A DNA stretch of 64,000 nucleotides from IMCC2047 sp041395865 (GTDB lineage Bacteria; Pseudomonadota; Gammaproteobacteria; Pseudomonadales; IMCC2047), in NCBI GenBank assembly GCA_041395865.1, contig JAWKZQ010000003.1:1-64000 (forward strand), read 5' to 3'. The notes beneath the pieces are model-generated. The model ran no database searches and was not told the origin of the DNA. It saw only the letters and a program-made list of their open reading frames with translations. The stretch's first letter is position 1; every line of letters starts with the position of its first letter. Below, in pieces: positions 9,183-17,128 of the stretch. A program made the translations under genes and the position numbers.

Positions 9183-9719
9183 TTAAGCTACCAGGTAAGC
9201 GGCATAATAGCCGATACTGGTACCGAGTATTGCGCCGGCAATAATATCACCAGGAAAATGTACACCAAGAACGATGCGTGAGGCGCCAACACAAACAGCC
9301 CAGGGTAAAAGTACCCAGGCGGCCGTGCCGTAAACCAGCAGTACCAGCGTGGCCAGGAGGAATGCGGCGGCTGTGTGCCCGGAAGGGAAGCTGAATTTAT
9401 CTGAGGCGGTAATGACGGACTGGAAGCAGGGTATGGCTTCAGGGGGACGACGCCGCTTCAAGCTGTTTTTTAGCACCCAGTAAAGCGGACGTTCGATTAA
9501 AAAGCCGACGATCAGCATCTTGAAGAACAGCAGGCTGTCATCGACGCTAAACAGGATGAGCCCCAGCGGGAATATCAGTTGCAGCCATCCATCCCCTGTG
9601 CGAGAGACCTGCTTGGCAACTTGTACCAACAGGTTGTGATTCCGGGACTGCGCGCACCAGAGCATCACGCGCAGATCGTACTGATGGAGGTTTTGCAGTA
9701 GCTTGGGTGTATTTTGCAT
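9183..9719 (-). CDS. PAP2-family membrane phosphatase
   Basis: The 178-residue integral membrane protein contains the three-part acid phosphatase signature: K-X6-RP (KNSLKRRRP), PSGH, and SR-X5-H-X3-D (SRIVLGVHFPGD). Such enzymes dephosphorylate phosphatidic acid, undecaprenyl pyrophosphate or related lipids at the outer face of the inner membrane; the actual substrate cannot be read from the sequence. Several hydrophobic helices surround the motifs. It is the promoter-proximal member of a two-gene unit with the glycosyltransferase and diverges from the symporter gene across a 147 bp gap. Confidence 0.88.
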   Translation of the reverse strand: MQNTPKLLQNLHQYDLRVMLWCAQSRNHNLLVQVAKQVSRTGDGWLQLIFPLGLILFSVDDSLLFFKMLIVGFLIERPLYWVLKNSLKRRRPPEAIPCFQSVITASDKFSFPSGHTAAAFLLATLVLLVYGTAAWVLLPWAVCVGASRIVLGVHFPGDIIAGAILGTSIGYYAAYLVA

Positions 9720-9866
9720 AACCTGAACTATAGAAAGGGCTTGTGTCGCTTAAGTGACATATTTGTGTCACTTTTATGAAATTTTACGCCCTGCTTGGCT
9801 GACGCCACTTGCATCTGTTTTTCTGAACCACAACAATGCGCAGCGAAAACAGGAATAGGTCTACTT

Positions 9867-11414
9867 ATGTCGTTACATTGGCTGGATATCGCTGCATTGC
9901 TGGTTTACCTCTTTGGCATGCTGGCTATGGGCGTTTATTTTTCACGCAAAAATACCAGTACTGAAGAATACTTTGTGGGGGGGCGCTCCTTTGCCGGCTG
10001 GGTCATAGGACTGAGCCTGGTTGGAACCTCGATCAGCTCGATCTCCTTCCTGGCGTACCCCGGCGATGCGTTCAAAACAGCCTGGTTACGTTATCTGCCA
10101 AACCTGATGCTGCCCTTGGGCGTGCTGATTGCCGCCTACCTGTTTCTGCCGTTTTTCCGTCGCGGCAAAATTACCTCCGCTTACCAGTATCTTGAGGACC
10201 GCTTTGGCCCCTCGATTCGTGTTTACGGAGCGATTGCCTTTATTGTCGGGCAGTTGGTCCGGGTTAGCATTATCCTCTATCTGCTATCCCTGCTGATTCA
10301 GGAAATGACCGGACTGGATACCACCACGTCTATCGTCATTAGCGGCGGTTTTGTGGCGCTTTACACCATTATCGGGGGGATCGACGCCGTTATCTGGACC
10401 GATGTGATTCAAACCATAGTGTTGGTATGTGGCGGTATTTTTTGCCTGTGGATTGTGGTTGACCAGCTGCCCGGTGGTTTTGCCCAGATTTTTGAAGTTG
10501 CCTCCCGCGAGGGTAAATTCGCCTTTGCGGAACTGAAGGACGGTGTGCTCGAACCGGTTTCATGGGATCTTTCCCTGCTCGATAAAACCGGCACCATGAT
10601 GCTGCTCATGGGGTTAACGGTCTGGCTTACGGAATACAGCGCGAACCAGAATACCGTGCAGCGCTATTGTGCCGCCAAAAGTACCCGAGAGGCACGCAAG
10701 GCGATGTGGGTGGCGGTTTGCTCCAGCCTGCCGATCTGGGCTTTCTTCATGTTTCTCGGTACTAGCCTGTTCGTTTTTTTCCAGGAGTTCCCAACACTGG
10801 AAGCAACGGAAATGCTGAGCGGAGCGCGCAAACCTGAAGCGATCCTGCCGTACTTTATCAGCCACTATTTGCCACCTGGCCTGGTTGGCCTGGTGATCGC
10901 AGCGGCCGGGGCGGCAGCCATGTCGTCACTGGATTCCAGTATCAATGCCATTGCTACGGTAACGGTCGTCGATATTTACCGGCGCCACCTGAATAAGGGG
11001 CGCGACGATAAGCATTACCTGAAAGCCGCCTGGGTAGTGGCGAGTTTGACGGCGAGCCTGATGATTGCAGGTGCCATTTACCTGGCTCATGCGGAAACGA
11101 AAACCTTGCAGGATACGGCGACTATTCTGGTCTCTCTGCTGGGTGGCGGTTTGCTCGGTATGTATTTGCTGGGCTTTTTCACTCGCAGGGGGGATGCGCG
11201 CGCGGTTTGGGTCGGTATTCTGTTCACGATGACCTTTACCGGCTGGACGATTCTGGCAAAGAACGGCTTTTTACCCGAAACCTGGAACGTGCCCTTCGAC
11301 CTTTATTACGCAGGCATTATCGGCAACCTGGTGATGTTTCTCGTGGGGTACGCCGTGGGAATCTGGCTGCCTAAACGCGATACAAACCTCAATCAACTGA
11401 CGGTATGGGATTAA
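9867..11414 (+). CDS. Sodium:solute symporter (SSS/SLC5 family)
   Basis: This 515-residue protein has about thirteen hydrophobic helices and SSS-family motifs: EEYFVGGRSFAGWVIGLSL near the N-terminus, GGIDAVIWTDVIQT, and AAMSSLDSSINAIATV. The pattern is closest to sugar/carboxylate SLC5-type transporters, but the substrate cannot be assigned. The ATG at 9867 follows a purine-rich AGGAATAG site; an in-frame upstream start would add 24 residues of non-membrane sequence and is not favoured. The last 26 nt overlap the convergent hypothetical gene at 11389. Confidence 0.88.
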   Translation: MSLHWLDIAALLVYLFGMLAMGVYFSRKNTSTEEYFVGGRSFAGWVIGLSLVGTSISSISFLAYPGDAFKTAWLRYLPNLMLPLGVLIAAYLFLPFFRRGKITSAYQYLEDRFGPSIRVYGAIAFIVGQLVRVSIILYLLSLLIQEMTGLDTTTSIVISGGFVALYTIIGGIDAVIWTDVIQTIVLVCGGIFCLWIVVDQLPGGFAQIFEVASREGKFAFAELKDGVLEPVSWDLSLLDKTGTMMLLMGLTVWLTEYSANQNTVQRYCAAKSTREARKAMWVAVCSSLPIWAFFMFLGTSLFVFFQEFPTLEATEMLSGARKPEAILPYFISHYLPPGLVGLVIAAAGAAAMSSLDSSINAIATVTVVDIYRRHLNKGRDDKHYLKAAWVVASLTASLMIAGAIYLAHAETKTLQDTATILVSLLGGGLLGMYLLGFFTRRGDARAVWVGILFTMTFTGWTILAKNGFLPETWNVPFDLYYAGIIGNLVMFLVGYAVGIWLPKRDTNLNQLTVWD

Positions 11415-11778
11415 CTTGAGTCTGGCAGACCGGAGACTCTCGGCAGATTTTTATTTTCGGGCGGAGCTGGAAGTAGACGGGGCAGATCTTCAGTTCCTGA
11501 GGGAACTCGATTGTCATTGTGGGCAGGTTATTGCTGTGAGCAATGGATATTTTTGAAATGTTGGACAGGGTAAAGGCCGTTAAATCCTTGCCCATGTCGA
11601 AAACCTGAACGTTCAGGATGCCGTGGAAAGGCTTGAGCGTACACACAACCTGTGCGCTACCGTTGCAGGCTGAGTAGGACAGGGTGTTGAAGTACCAGGG
11701 ACAGTCTTCATCTGCAAGTATAGGTTGTGCACCGAAGAAGCGGGTGAGCGCTTCTTCCTCTGGATATTCCCTTTGCAT
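11389..11778 (-). CDS. Hypothetical protein
   Basis: A 129-residue soluble protein that I do not recognise. It is mixed alpha/beta-looking, with several cysteines (CPWYFNTLSYSACNGSAQVVC) and a basic tail. It overlaps the 3' end of the symporter gene by 26 nt in convergent orientation. The only purine-rich sequence before its ATG is a run of seven G (C on the plus strand, 11783-11789), which is also a likely frameshift point: an open stretch with a hydrophobic segment continues upstream in another frame. The real gene may therefore be longer (see the entry at 11779-12050). Confidence 0.5.
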   Translation of the reverse strand: MQREYPEEEALTRFFGAQPILADEDCPWYFNTLSYSACNGSAQVVCTLKPFHGILNVQVFDMGKDLTAFTLSNISKISIAHSNNLPTMTIEFPQELKICPVYFQLRPKIKICRESPVCQTQVNPIPSVD

Positions 11779-12050
11779 GATTCCCCCCCAGGGTCATGGC
11801 GATGAAAGGAATGCAGCAGCTTGTACCGTCAGGGCTTGAGTTACAGTCACGGTTATTATTTTGATTGCTGTTCGCCCGTGCCGCCTGCGTTTTATTTTTT
11901 ATGAAGCATGAATCTAAACACTTTCCTAGCACTAAGGCAATCACTAGACAGGCCGTCCCGATGAGCACACTTGTCTGCCGGATGTGGTTGGGAATAAGGC
12001 CCTCTAGACCAGTAGGGTGCCGGCACCAAGGGTATTGGCTGTCTGGTCAT
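11779..12050 (-). other. Possible broken 5' part of the preceding hypothetical gene
   Basis: Reading leftward from an ATG at 12050, the minus strand encodes MTRQPIPLVPAP, then (after dropping one base near 12013) TGLEGLIPNHIRQTS followed by a hydrophobic segment VLIGTACLVIALVLGK. This stretch runs to the seven-base G run just before the ATG at 11778, where another one-base shift would join it to the 129-residue ORF. The joined product would be a ~220-residue single-pass membrane protein. No ribosome-binding site is evident at 12050. This is a reconstruction, not a demonstrated gene. Confidence 0.3.
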
Positions 12051-12057
12051 GGGGGGA

Positions 12058-12294
12058 TTAATGGTTTTTCGACGCCCAGATCGCTAATTTGTGACTGATG
12101 GTTTTTAGCGAAACCTGGTCTTCCGGGATTGGCTGGATGACCTTGTCGTGAACCAGTAATCGGTAGATATAAAGAATTTTATCGTTGGCCGAGTCCGTGT
12201 CTTCAAATTCGACGACACCGCGGGCTTCGCCGTATTTTACGCCATCGGCAATGGCTTTTTTCAGTAGTTCTTTCTCGTTTTTCAGCTTTTTCAC
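12058..12294 (-). CDS. DUF5062 family protein
   Basis: This 78-residue protein matches the DUF5062 family of small gammaproteobacterial proteins: it begins MKKLKNEKELLKKAIADGV and contains YIYRLLVHDKVIQPIPEDQ and HKLAIWASK. The family is uncharacterised. It appears to be a compact helical protein with no signal peptide or membrane segment. It sits 30 nt downstream of the PqqD-like gene on the same strand and may share its transcript. Confidence 0.8.
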   Translation of the reverse strand: MKKLKNEKELLKKAIADGVKYGEARGVVEFEDTDSANDKILYIYRLLVHDKVIQPIPEDQVSLKTISHKLAIWASKNH

Positions 12295-12324
12295 AGGAGG
12301 GCTCCAGCAATTCTTGCAGTGTTT

Positions 12325-12729
12325 TTAGTGCAGGTTATAACCGTCCTGCTTGATCAGCGTGCGGGCTTTTTCCAGGTCGAGTTCTTCAACAGGGTGTGCC
12401 AGGTAGTAGGGCAGGTCAATGGCTTTATCGCTGAGTTGCAGTATTTTGCCGCCCTCCAACCGTTCAATGACCGAGTGAAGCGTTGCTTCAAGGTTGTCGG
12501 GTACCTGCGGATACCTGGCAGCCATGTAGTCGACCAGCTCCTGAATGGTGTGTTGCCCGTCGGCCAGGGAAACCACCAGTCCAAGCCAGCCTTCCATGGG
12601 GGTCGTGCTTTCAGGGTTTTCAATATCGGCGAGGGCGACCTGGTTGTCACGGCGGGTAAAAATAACGGTACGGTAAAAATACTGCTTGTTATCCATGGGC
12701 GGTCTTGGCAGGTTGTTGGCGATAGACAT
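12325..12729 (-). CDS. PqqD-like small protein
   Basis: The 134-residue product resembles the winged-helix PqqD fold: a central LGLVVSLADGQHTIQELVDY segment followed by LEATLHSVIERLEGGKILQL is the pattern of peptide-recognition (RRE-like) domains. No PQQ or RiPP maturation genes are nearby, so it is not a PqqD by context. I set the start at ATG 12729, preceded by a weak AGGTTAG; ATG 12696 (MDNKQYF) is an alternative. The function is unknown. Confidence 0.5.
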   Translation of the reverse strand: MSIANNLPRPPMDNKQYFYRTVIFTRRDNQVALADIENPESTTPMEGWLGLVVSLADGQHTIQELVDYMAARYPQVPDNLEATLHSVIERLEGGKILQLSDKAIDLPYYLAHPVEELDLEKARTLIKQDGYNLH

Positions 12730-12772
12730 CAATCTAACCTGATTCCTGGACCCAGGCCAATGGGCTAAGCAT

Positions 12773-12807
12773 AAAAAAGGGCCTTGCCATGTCGGCAACG
12801 CCCTTTT
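12773..12807 (-). terminator. Rho-independent terminator of the porin gene
   Basis: AAAAGGGC-CTTGCC-atgtc-GGCAAC-GCCCTTTT forms a near-perfect hairpin, and the minus strand ends in six T. It lies just past the porin stop codon at 12836-12838, so it is the original terminator of the gene now split by the transposon. The arms are A/T-flanked on both sides, so it may also work for plus-strand transcripts. Confidence 0.85.
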
Positions 12808-12835
12808 GCGCAAGCGGTAAAAGCTGTGTTAAGGC

Positions 12836-13093
12836 TTAGAAGCTCAGGTTTGCGATCAAGCGGGTTGACTCGCCATCGTCATTGAAGTCGGCGTGAATCA
12901 GCTCCAGGCTGAGGCTGTTATTCACCTGGTAGGCGGCGTAGTAATCGGTTTCGTCTTCGCCTTCACCAAAATTAACGTTCAGGATGCCCAGGGTCAGGCC
13001 TTCGATGCCGGTATATTCAAGACCGGCTGCGAAGGCGTCCTGGTCCTCGACTTCCGCAATGGTGAGCTCATCGGCGGAGGTGTAGAAAGGGCC
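12836..13093 (-). pseudogene. Porin gene, C-terminal fragment (separated by transposon)
   Basis: This piece encodes the last ~85 residues of an outer-membrane porin and ends in NLSF-stop, with the terminal Phe typical of beta-barrel proteins recognised by the BAM machinery. The first 149 bp (12945-13093) are repeated at 27915-28063, where the N-terminal part of the same gene ends. Removing everything between the two repeat copies joins the parts in frame (983 + 109 = 1092 nt, 364 codons). The fragment has no start of its own and is fused at 13093 to transposon sequence from tnpT. Confidence 0.9.
12945..13093. repeat. 149 bp direct repeat, left copy (porin sequence)
   Basis: Identical to 27915-28063 except for one base (G at 13049 against A at 28019, a silent change in a Val codon). 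The two copies flank the transposon in direct orientation. The length far exceeds a Tn3-type 5 bp target duplication, so the repeat was not made by simple transposition. Confidence 0.97.
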
Positions 13094-14044
13094 AGTTTAT
13101 CCTGGGTGGTTTCAGTTCGGCTTTGGTGGTCTCCAATGCTTGATTCAACGGCCACTTGCTTATCGACATCTGTTTTCTGAGTGGTGAGCACGGCTATGTT
13201 TTCCGCAAATTGACCATTTTTATGCTGTTGACCCGGCACTTTGTCTGGTTTCCTCTAAGCTCGTGATTCAGGTTCTGGATATCTTCTATCTTTTCCGCTA
13301 AGTCCGTAACTATTTAGAGCCGCATTGGCCTGTTTAATTCATCGGCATTTCGTTGTAACAGCGCATTGTCGTCAATCAGCTCGGACGCTCTCGACTCAGC
13401 CTGGGCGAGCCGGTGTTGCAGATCCTGAATCAATCTTCAATCCCTGGTTAGCCGCACGGAACTGTTCCGCTCCTGCTGTCGGTCTTCGGAAGTGCGCTGC
13501 TGGTAATGTTCGAAGTGATCGCGAATGTCAGTTTCCTGCTTGAGCTCCGTTATATTTTCCGCTTCAATTCAGCGGCCCGTGTAATGACTGATCTCTTTGC
13601 AACTCCGCCCTGGTTAGTTTGATGTGTATGTCTTCAGGGTTTGAGCTTTTGGTTCCCTTCGTCGATACGTTGCCCCTATCTGTGTCTGATCCTTTGCCGG
13701 GCATTGAGCTGCGCAATCGTATTGCTGGAATCATCGAGTTTTTTCGAAGTTCTTCATTCAGTTCTATGAACTCCTGCTGGGCCCGATCAATGCGGTGGTC
13801 GGCCATCTGTTGCACGCGCTCGTGGAGGGATTTCACCACTTCCACCAGATCGTTTGGCAATCCACTGGTATCGGCCATATCCCCGTTATCGGAACGCCAG
13901 CGCTTGAGCAGTGGCGCGATCGTACTTTTACTGCCGGTGCCCGACGCTCACGCACCCACGATCCACCGTGGGCTCCTGGCCTTGGATTTTGATGGCTTCG
14001 GCGGCTTTGGCGACATCGAGGTAAGTGACTCCGGCACGGGCCAT
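13094..14044 (-). pseudogene. tnpT: KfrA-like resolution accessory protein TnpT, frameshifted and truncated
   Basis: From ATG 14044 the frame reads MARAGVTYLDVAKAAEAIK then QGQEPTVDR, the KfrA-type N-terminal DNA-binding domain. An extra base near 13958 and a missing one near 13942 break it; correcting both gives VRERLGTGSKSTIAPLLKRW and then GDMADTSGLPNDLVEVV. Beyond this, coiled-coil-like Gln/Glu-rich stretches appear in alternating frames (LHERVQQMADHRIDRAQQEF; ASELIDDNALLQRNADEL; TTKAEL near the left edge). At least five indels are needed. The 3' end is lost at the junction with the porin fragment at 13093. In Tn4651, TnpT assists TnpS in cointegrate resolution. Confidence 0.75.
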
Positions 14045-14248
14045 GGTGGATTCCTCTCGGATTATTTAGTAACGTATTACGTAGCACGTTATATAACATT
14101 GTATTGATGTATTTCAAGGTTGCTTGAACTTCGGTTTATAACCCGGTAAATCAAGGTTGTCGTAGGTTAGATTGTGTGACTGAAAATTTTCCCCTTTGTA
14201 ATGGCGGTACATAGCCGCTTTTCCAGCGACTCCGTGGGAGCCCAGTTC
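14045..14248. other. Candidate resolution site (res/rst) between tnpT and tnpS
   Basis: The 204 bp gap between the divergent genes is where Tn4651-type elements carry their recombination site. It contains TAACGT-N10-ACGTTA (14070-14091) with a TACGTA palindrome at its centre (14078-14083), a TTCAAG-gttg-CTTGAA inverted repeat (14113-14128), and a second copy of TCAAGGTTG at 14151-14159. The first is a plausible crossover core and the others plausible accessory binding sites; that division is inference. It must also hold the promoters of both genes. Confidence 0.5.
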
Positions 14249-15325
14249 ATGAGTAACAAGCCATCAATATCCGACCCACCGACTTATCGTTACGTAATGA
14301 AGAATCGAGCCTTGCTGCTCCTCAGGAATCTGAGGCTGCTGCGTCCTGCTACCTCCAGGCAACCCACCTCCGACAACACCCGAAAAGCTTACCGCTCCGC
14401 TATACGGCAATTCGAAAAATGGGGTGGCCGTTTGCCCGGATCGGGATACGGTGGTTCGTATCTGCTTTCCAGGGCAGAATCCCTTAATTCCAGAACCTTG
14501 GATCTCCACCTGACCGCCATTGGTCAGTGGCACCACTACCAGGGCATCACCGATCCGGTACACAATCCCTTGGTGCGTAAAACCATGGAGGGGATTCGGC
14601 GGTCACATGGCCAGCCAAAACGGAAGGCCAAAGCGTTGCGGTTGGAGCATATCGCGCAAATGGTGAATTACCTGAGGCAGCTGCCGGACAGCAAAAAGAA
14701 GCACAGGGACATTGCGCTGGTATTGACCGGTTTTTTTGGGGCCTTTCGCCGTAGTGAATTGACTGCTATTCAAGTCAGTGACCTGATGTGGGAGCCTGAA
14801 GGGCTGATAATTCGATTACCACGATCTAAAACAGATCAGGAAGCGATGGGTTTAGCGCGAGCCTTACCTTTTGGTGCGCCAGGCTGCTGCCCTGCCACGG
14901 CTATTAAAGACTGGATGGCAGTCGCTAGTGTCGATGAGGGCCCTCTTTTCAGACCGGTCAACCGTTGGGATCAAGTTCAAGCAAAACCCCTGAATCCGGG
15001 TGCGGTTAACGATTTGCTCAAGACCTTGGGAACAGCCTGCCAATTTGAGTTCGTGCCGGAGCTGAGTAGCCACAGTTTTCGTCGTGGTCTGTCCACCTCG
15101 GCGGCACGAGAGCGAGTGGATTTCGAACTGATCAAGAAACAGGGGGGCTGGAAAAGCGATGCCACTGTCTGGGAATACATCGAGGAAGGCCAGCAGCTGT
15201 CCGACAATGCAACGGTCATATTGATGGATAAAATGGCAACCCTTCTGCACTCGATTAGCAGGTTCGCAGTTTATCCACCCGTTGCGTCACCTACAGAATA
15301 CTCAGATCAACGCCAAATTGTTTGA
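14249..15325 (+). CDS. tnpS: Tyrosine recombinase TnpS (transposon cointegrate resolvase)
   Basis: This 358-residue protein is a phage-integrase-type recombinase. The N-terminal SAM-like core-binding domain (TRKAYRSAIRQFEKW) precedes a catalytic domain with the first Arg in GAFRRSEL, a Lys in PRSKTDQ, HSFRRG (His/Arg), a GGW block, and the nucleophile Tyr in VWEYIEEG. The start ATG 14249 follows GGGAG; an ATG at 14201 is in frame but lacks a site. Its divergent KfrA-like neighbour marks it as TnpS rather than a phage integrase. It overlaps the convergent DUF3147 gene by 35 nt. The frame is intact. Confidence 0.85.
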   Translation: MSNKPSISDPPTYRYVMKNRALLLLRNLRLLRPATSRQPTSDNTRKAYRSAIRQFEKWGGRLPGSGYGGSYLLSRAESLNSRTLDLHLTAIGQWHHYQGITDPVHNPLVRKTMEGIRRSHGQPKRKAKALRLEHIAQMVNYLRQLPDSKKKHRDIALVLTGFFGAFRRSELTAIQVSDLMWEPEGLIIRLPRSKTDQEAMGLARALPFGAPGCCPATAIKDWMAVASVDEGPLFRPVNRWDQVQAKPLNPGAVNDLLKTLGTACQFEFVPELSSHSFRRGLSTSAARERVDFELIKKQGGWKSDATVWEYIEEGQQLSDNATVILMDKMATLLHSISRFAVYPPVASPTEYSDQRQIV

Positions 15326-15653
15326 GCAGCAGATAGAAAAGCCAAAAGCAAACAGCAGTAATTAATGCACTGGCCACTAAAGCGCCCCAGAATCCCAGAC
15401 GCGGCAGCAATGATGGAAAAGCCAGAAACATCGGGAGCGTTGGGATCACATACCAGAAGGTGTACCAGGCGTGGTTGGATACTTTTTCAGCGGAGCCAGT
15501 TTCGACCTGAAGCCAGATAAGTGCAAGAATGGTGACTAGGGGCAAAGCAGCTACCAGAGCCCCCAGCTTATCGCTACGTTTCGCAATTTCAGATACCAGC
15601 ACGACCACAAGTGCTGTCGTTAAATATTTCGTTACCAGCCAACTCATTCCCAT
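15291..15653 (-). CDS. DUF3147 family membrane protein
   Basis: A 120-residue protein of about four hydrophobic helices matching DUF3147 (KYLTTALVVVLVSEIAKRSD, then ALIWLQVETGSAEKVSNHAW). Its role is unknown. The start ATG 15653 has GAGG four nucleotides upstream; ATG 15647 is an alternative. It is transcribed divergently from the BlaI-type repressor across an 88 bp region holding a perfect palindrome, so it may be part of the same regulon. Its 3' end overlaps tnpS. Confidence 0.75.
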   Translation of the reverse strand: MGMSWLVTKYLTTALVVVLVSEIAKRSDKLGALVAALPLVTILALIWLQVETGSAEKVSNHAWYTFWYVIPTLPMFLAFPSLLPRLGFWGALVASALITAVCFWLFYLLLKQFGVDLSIL

Positions 15654-15673
15654 CGTTCCTCGCTTATTAACCC

Positions 15674-15710
15674 AAAAACCGATTGCCTATCGGTTTTTCT
15701 GTGCTAGTAT
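15674..15710 (+). promoter_or_regulatory. Palindromic operator overlapping the repressor promoter
   Basis: AAAAACCGAT-tgcct-ATCGGTTTTT (15674-15698) is a perfect 10 bp inverted repeat between the divergent DUF3147 and BlaI-type genes. A candidate -35 TTGCCT (15683-15688) lies in its centre and a -10 TAGTAT at 15705-15710, spacing 16. A dimeric winged-helix repressor bound here would block the -35 element. The repeat is unlike the TACA/TGTA boxes of BlaI or CopY. It could also act as a hairpin. Binding is inference. Confidence 0.6.
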
Positions 15711-15741
15711 AAGCCCCGTTAAGATCTGGGGAAAGTTGTAT

Positions 15742-16137
15742 ATGATATTGGGTGAGTTAGAGAAACGCGTGCTGCAATACCTATGGGAGACACTAGAGGC
15801 CGATGCCAAGCAGGTGCATGAAACTTTGACCAAGCGCCAAGGCGGTACGCTCAATACTATTCAGAGCACCCTGGATAGATTATTCAAAAAAGACCTGCTG
15901 ACCCGCCAGAAACAGGGGCACGCGTATTATTACCGCGCCAAAGTAGGGAGAGAGGAGCTGATTGCTCAGCTGATCCAAAGCGTCACCGGAGACCTTATCA
16001 GCGAAGGTGAAGACAGCCTGATAGCCGCCTTTTCCTCCATCTCGGCTGGACTGGATGACAAAAAATTTTCTCAGCTGGAAACGCTGATTCAGCAGCAACG
16101 CCAACGGCGTAGTCAGGAAGACACAGATGCTAATTAA
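15742..16137 (+). CDS. BlaI/MecI/CopY-type transcriptional repressor
   Basis: The 131-residue protein has the BlaI-family winged helix: LEKRVLQYLWETLEADAKQV, then TLNTIQSTLDRLFKKDLL and RQKQGHAYYYRAK. The rest is the helical dimerisation tail. Start ATG 15742 has GGGGAAAG upstream. The next gene, overlapping by 11 nt, is an M56 membrane protease, so the pair has the BlaR1-BlaI arrangement in which the protease inactivates the repressor on a signal. Here it heads a metal-efflux operon, not a beta-lactamase. It probably controls its own promoter and czcCBA. Confidence 0.85.
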   Translation: MILGELEKRVLQYLWETLEADAKQVHETLTKRQGGTLNTIQSTLDRLFKKDLLTRQKQGHAYYYRAKVGREELIAQLIQSVTGDLISEGEDSLIAAFSSISAGLDDKKFSQLETLIQQQRQRRSQEDTDAN

Positions 16138-17101
16138 CGAATCGGCAATTCTGCTCAATCTACTCAGTATCGCATTAATGGGCTTGCTGACGGCCATAGC
16201 ACTGTTGGTGTTAGTGTGGCCCTTCACGGCTCGTTACATCACGCAATTATCAGCTTGCACACAACAAAAGGTGTTGTGGTTATTTGTGGCCACACCCTGG
16301 GCAGCCAGTATCATCTGTGTATTCGTTTTTTCTTCCCTATTTCAACCGGACAGCTCCCTTTGGCTGGGCCGATTTACCCACTGGCACCATCCGTATGTGT
16401 TTCATTTGGATAGCTGGCACAGTGCGACACTGTTTATATTTATTCTGGGCTCCGCTTATGTGCTGGCCAGCAAGGGGTTAAATACGGTCCACCATTTAAA
16501 TACCTTGAATTCGCTCACCCGCTTTTCCCAGAGAAAAGCCAGCCATTGGGAAATTGGCCGGGACATCGCCGTGCTTGAATCTCAAACGCCGTCAGCCTTT
16601 GCCGCTGGGCTTATGCGTCCCAAGTGTTACGTTACGACCGGGCTTATTGAGCGGGTTACCGAAAAGGAACTGGATATCATCATTGAGCATGAGCAAGCGC
16701 ACATAAAGCATCGGGATACGCAGAAAAAATTGTTATTTGCGTTACTCACATCGCTTTATCCAAAACCTATTGCTCGTCGTTTGAACCGATTGTTCTCGGT
16801 GGCAATGGAGCAGTTGGCCGATGCTCATGTCAGCAAGTCGTATTGTGCATTCGAGATTGCTGAAACTCTGGTCAAGGCCGCCCGAGTGCAACATGCCTCT
16901 ACGGGTAATGCGAATCCGCTAATGGTGAACTATGTAACTGCTGACGATGTTGATTTGCGTGTCAGAGCCTTGGTTTCTCCACAGGCATTTCGATCGCACT
17001 CCTGGGGTTATTATCTGCTATTTATGGCACTAACCACTATGGTGTCATCCGCTGGGGTGGATGGTTTGCATCATCTGATCGAAGCCATTTTTTCCCATTA
17101 A
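16127..17101 (+). CDS. M56 (BlaR1/MecR1-type) membrane zinc metalloprotease
   Basis: A 324-residue protein with three hydrophobic helices in the first ~120 residues and one near the C-terminus. The cytoplasmic protease carries SAFAAGLMRPKCYVTTGLIE, the zinc motif HEQAH followed by IKHRD, and a distal EQLADAHV (third ligand). It lacks the C-terminal penicillin-binding sensor domain of BlaR1, so the signal is not beta-lactam; metal stress is likely from the neighbours. It overlaps the repressor gene by 11 nt and is 27 nt before czcC. Confidence 0.82.
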   Translation: MLINESAILLNLLSIALMGLLTAIALLVLVWPFTARYITQLSACTQQKVLWLFVATPWAASIICVFVFSSLFQPDSSLWLGRFTHWHHPYVFHLDSWHSATLFIFILGSAYVLASKGLNTVHHLNTLNSLTRFSQRKASHWEIGRDIAVLESQTPSAFAAGLMRPKCYVTTGLIERVTEKELDIIIEHEQAHIKHRDTQKKLLFALLTSLYPKPIARRLNRLFSVAMEQLADAHVSKSYCAFEIAETLVKAARVQHASTGNANPLMVNYVTADDVDLRVRALVSPQAFRSHSWGYYLLFMALTTMVSSAGVDGLHHLIEAIFSH

Positions 17102-17128
17102 ATTTTCAGAAAACTAAAAGGCTGTTAA

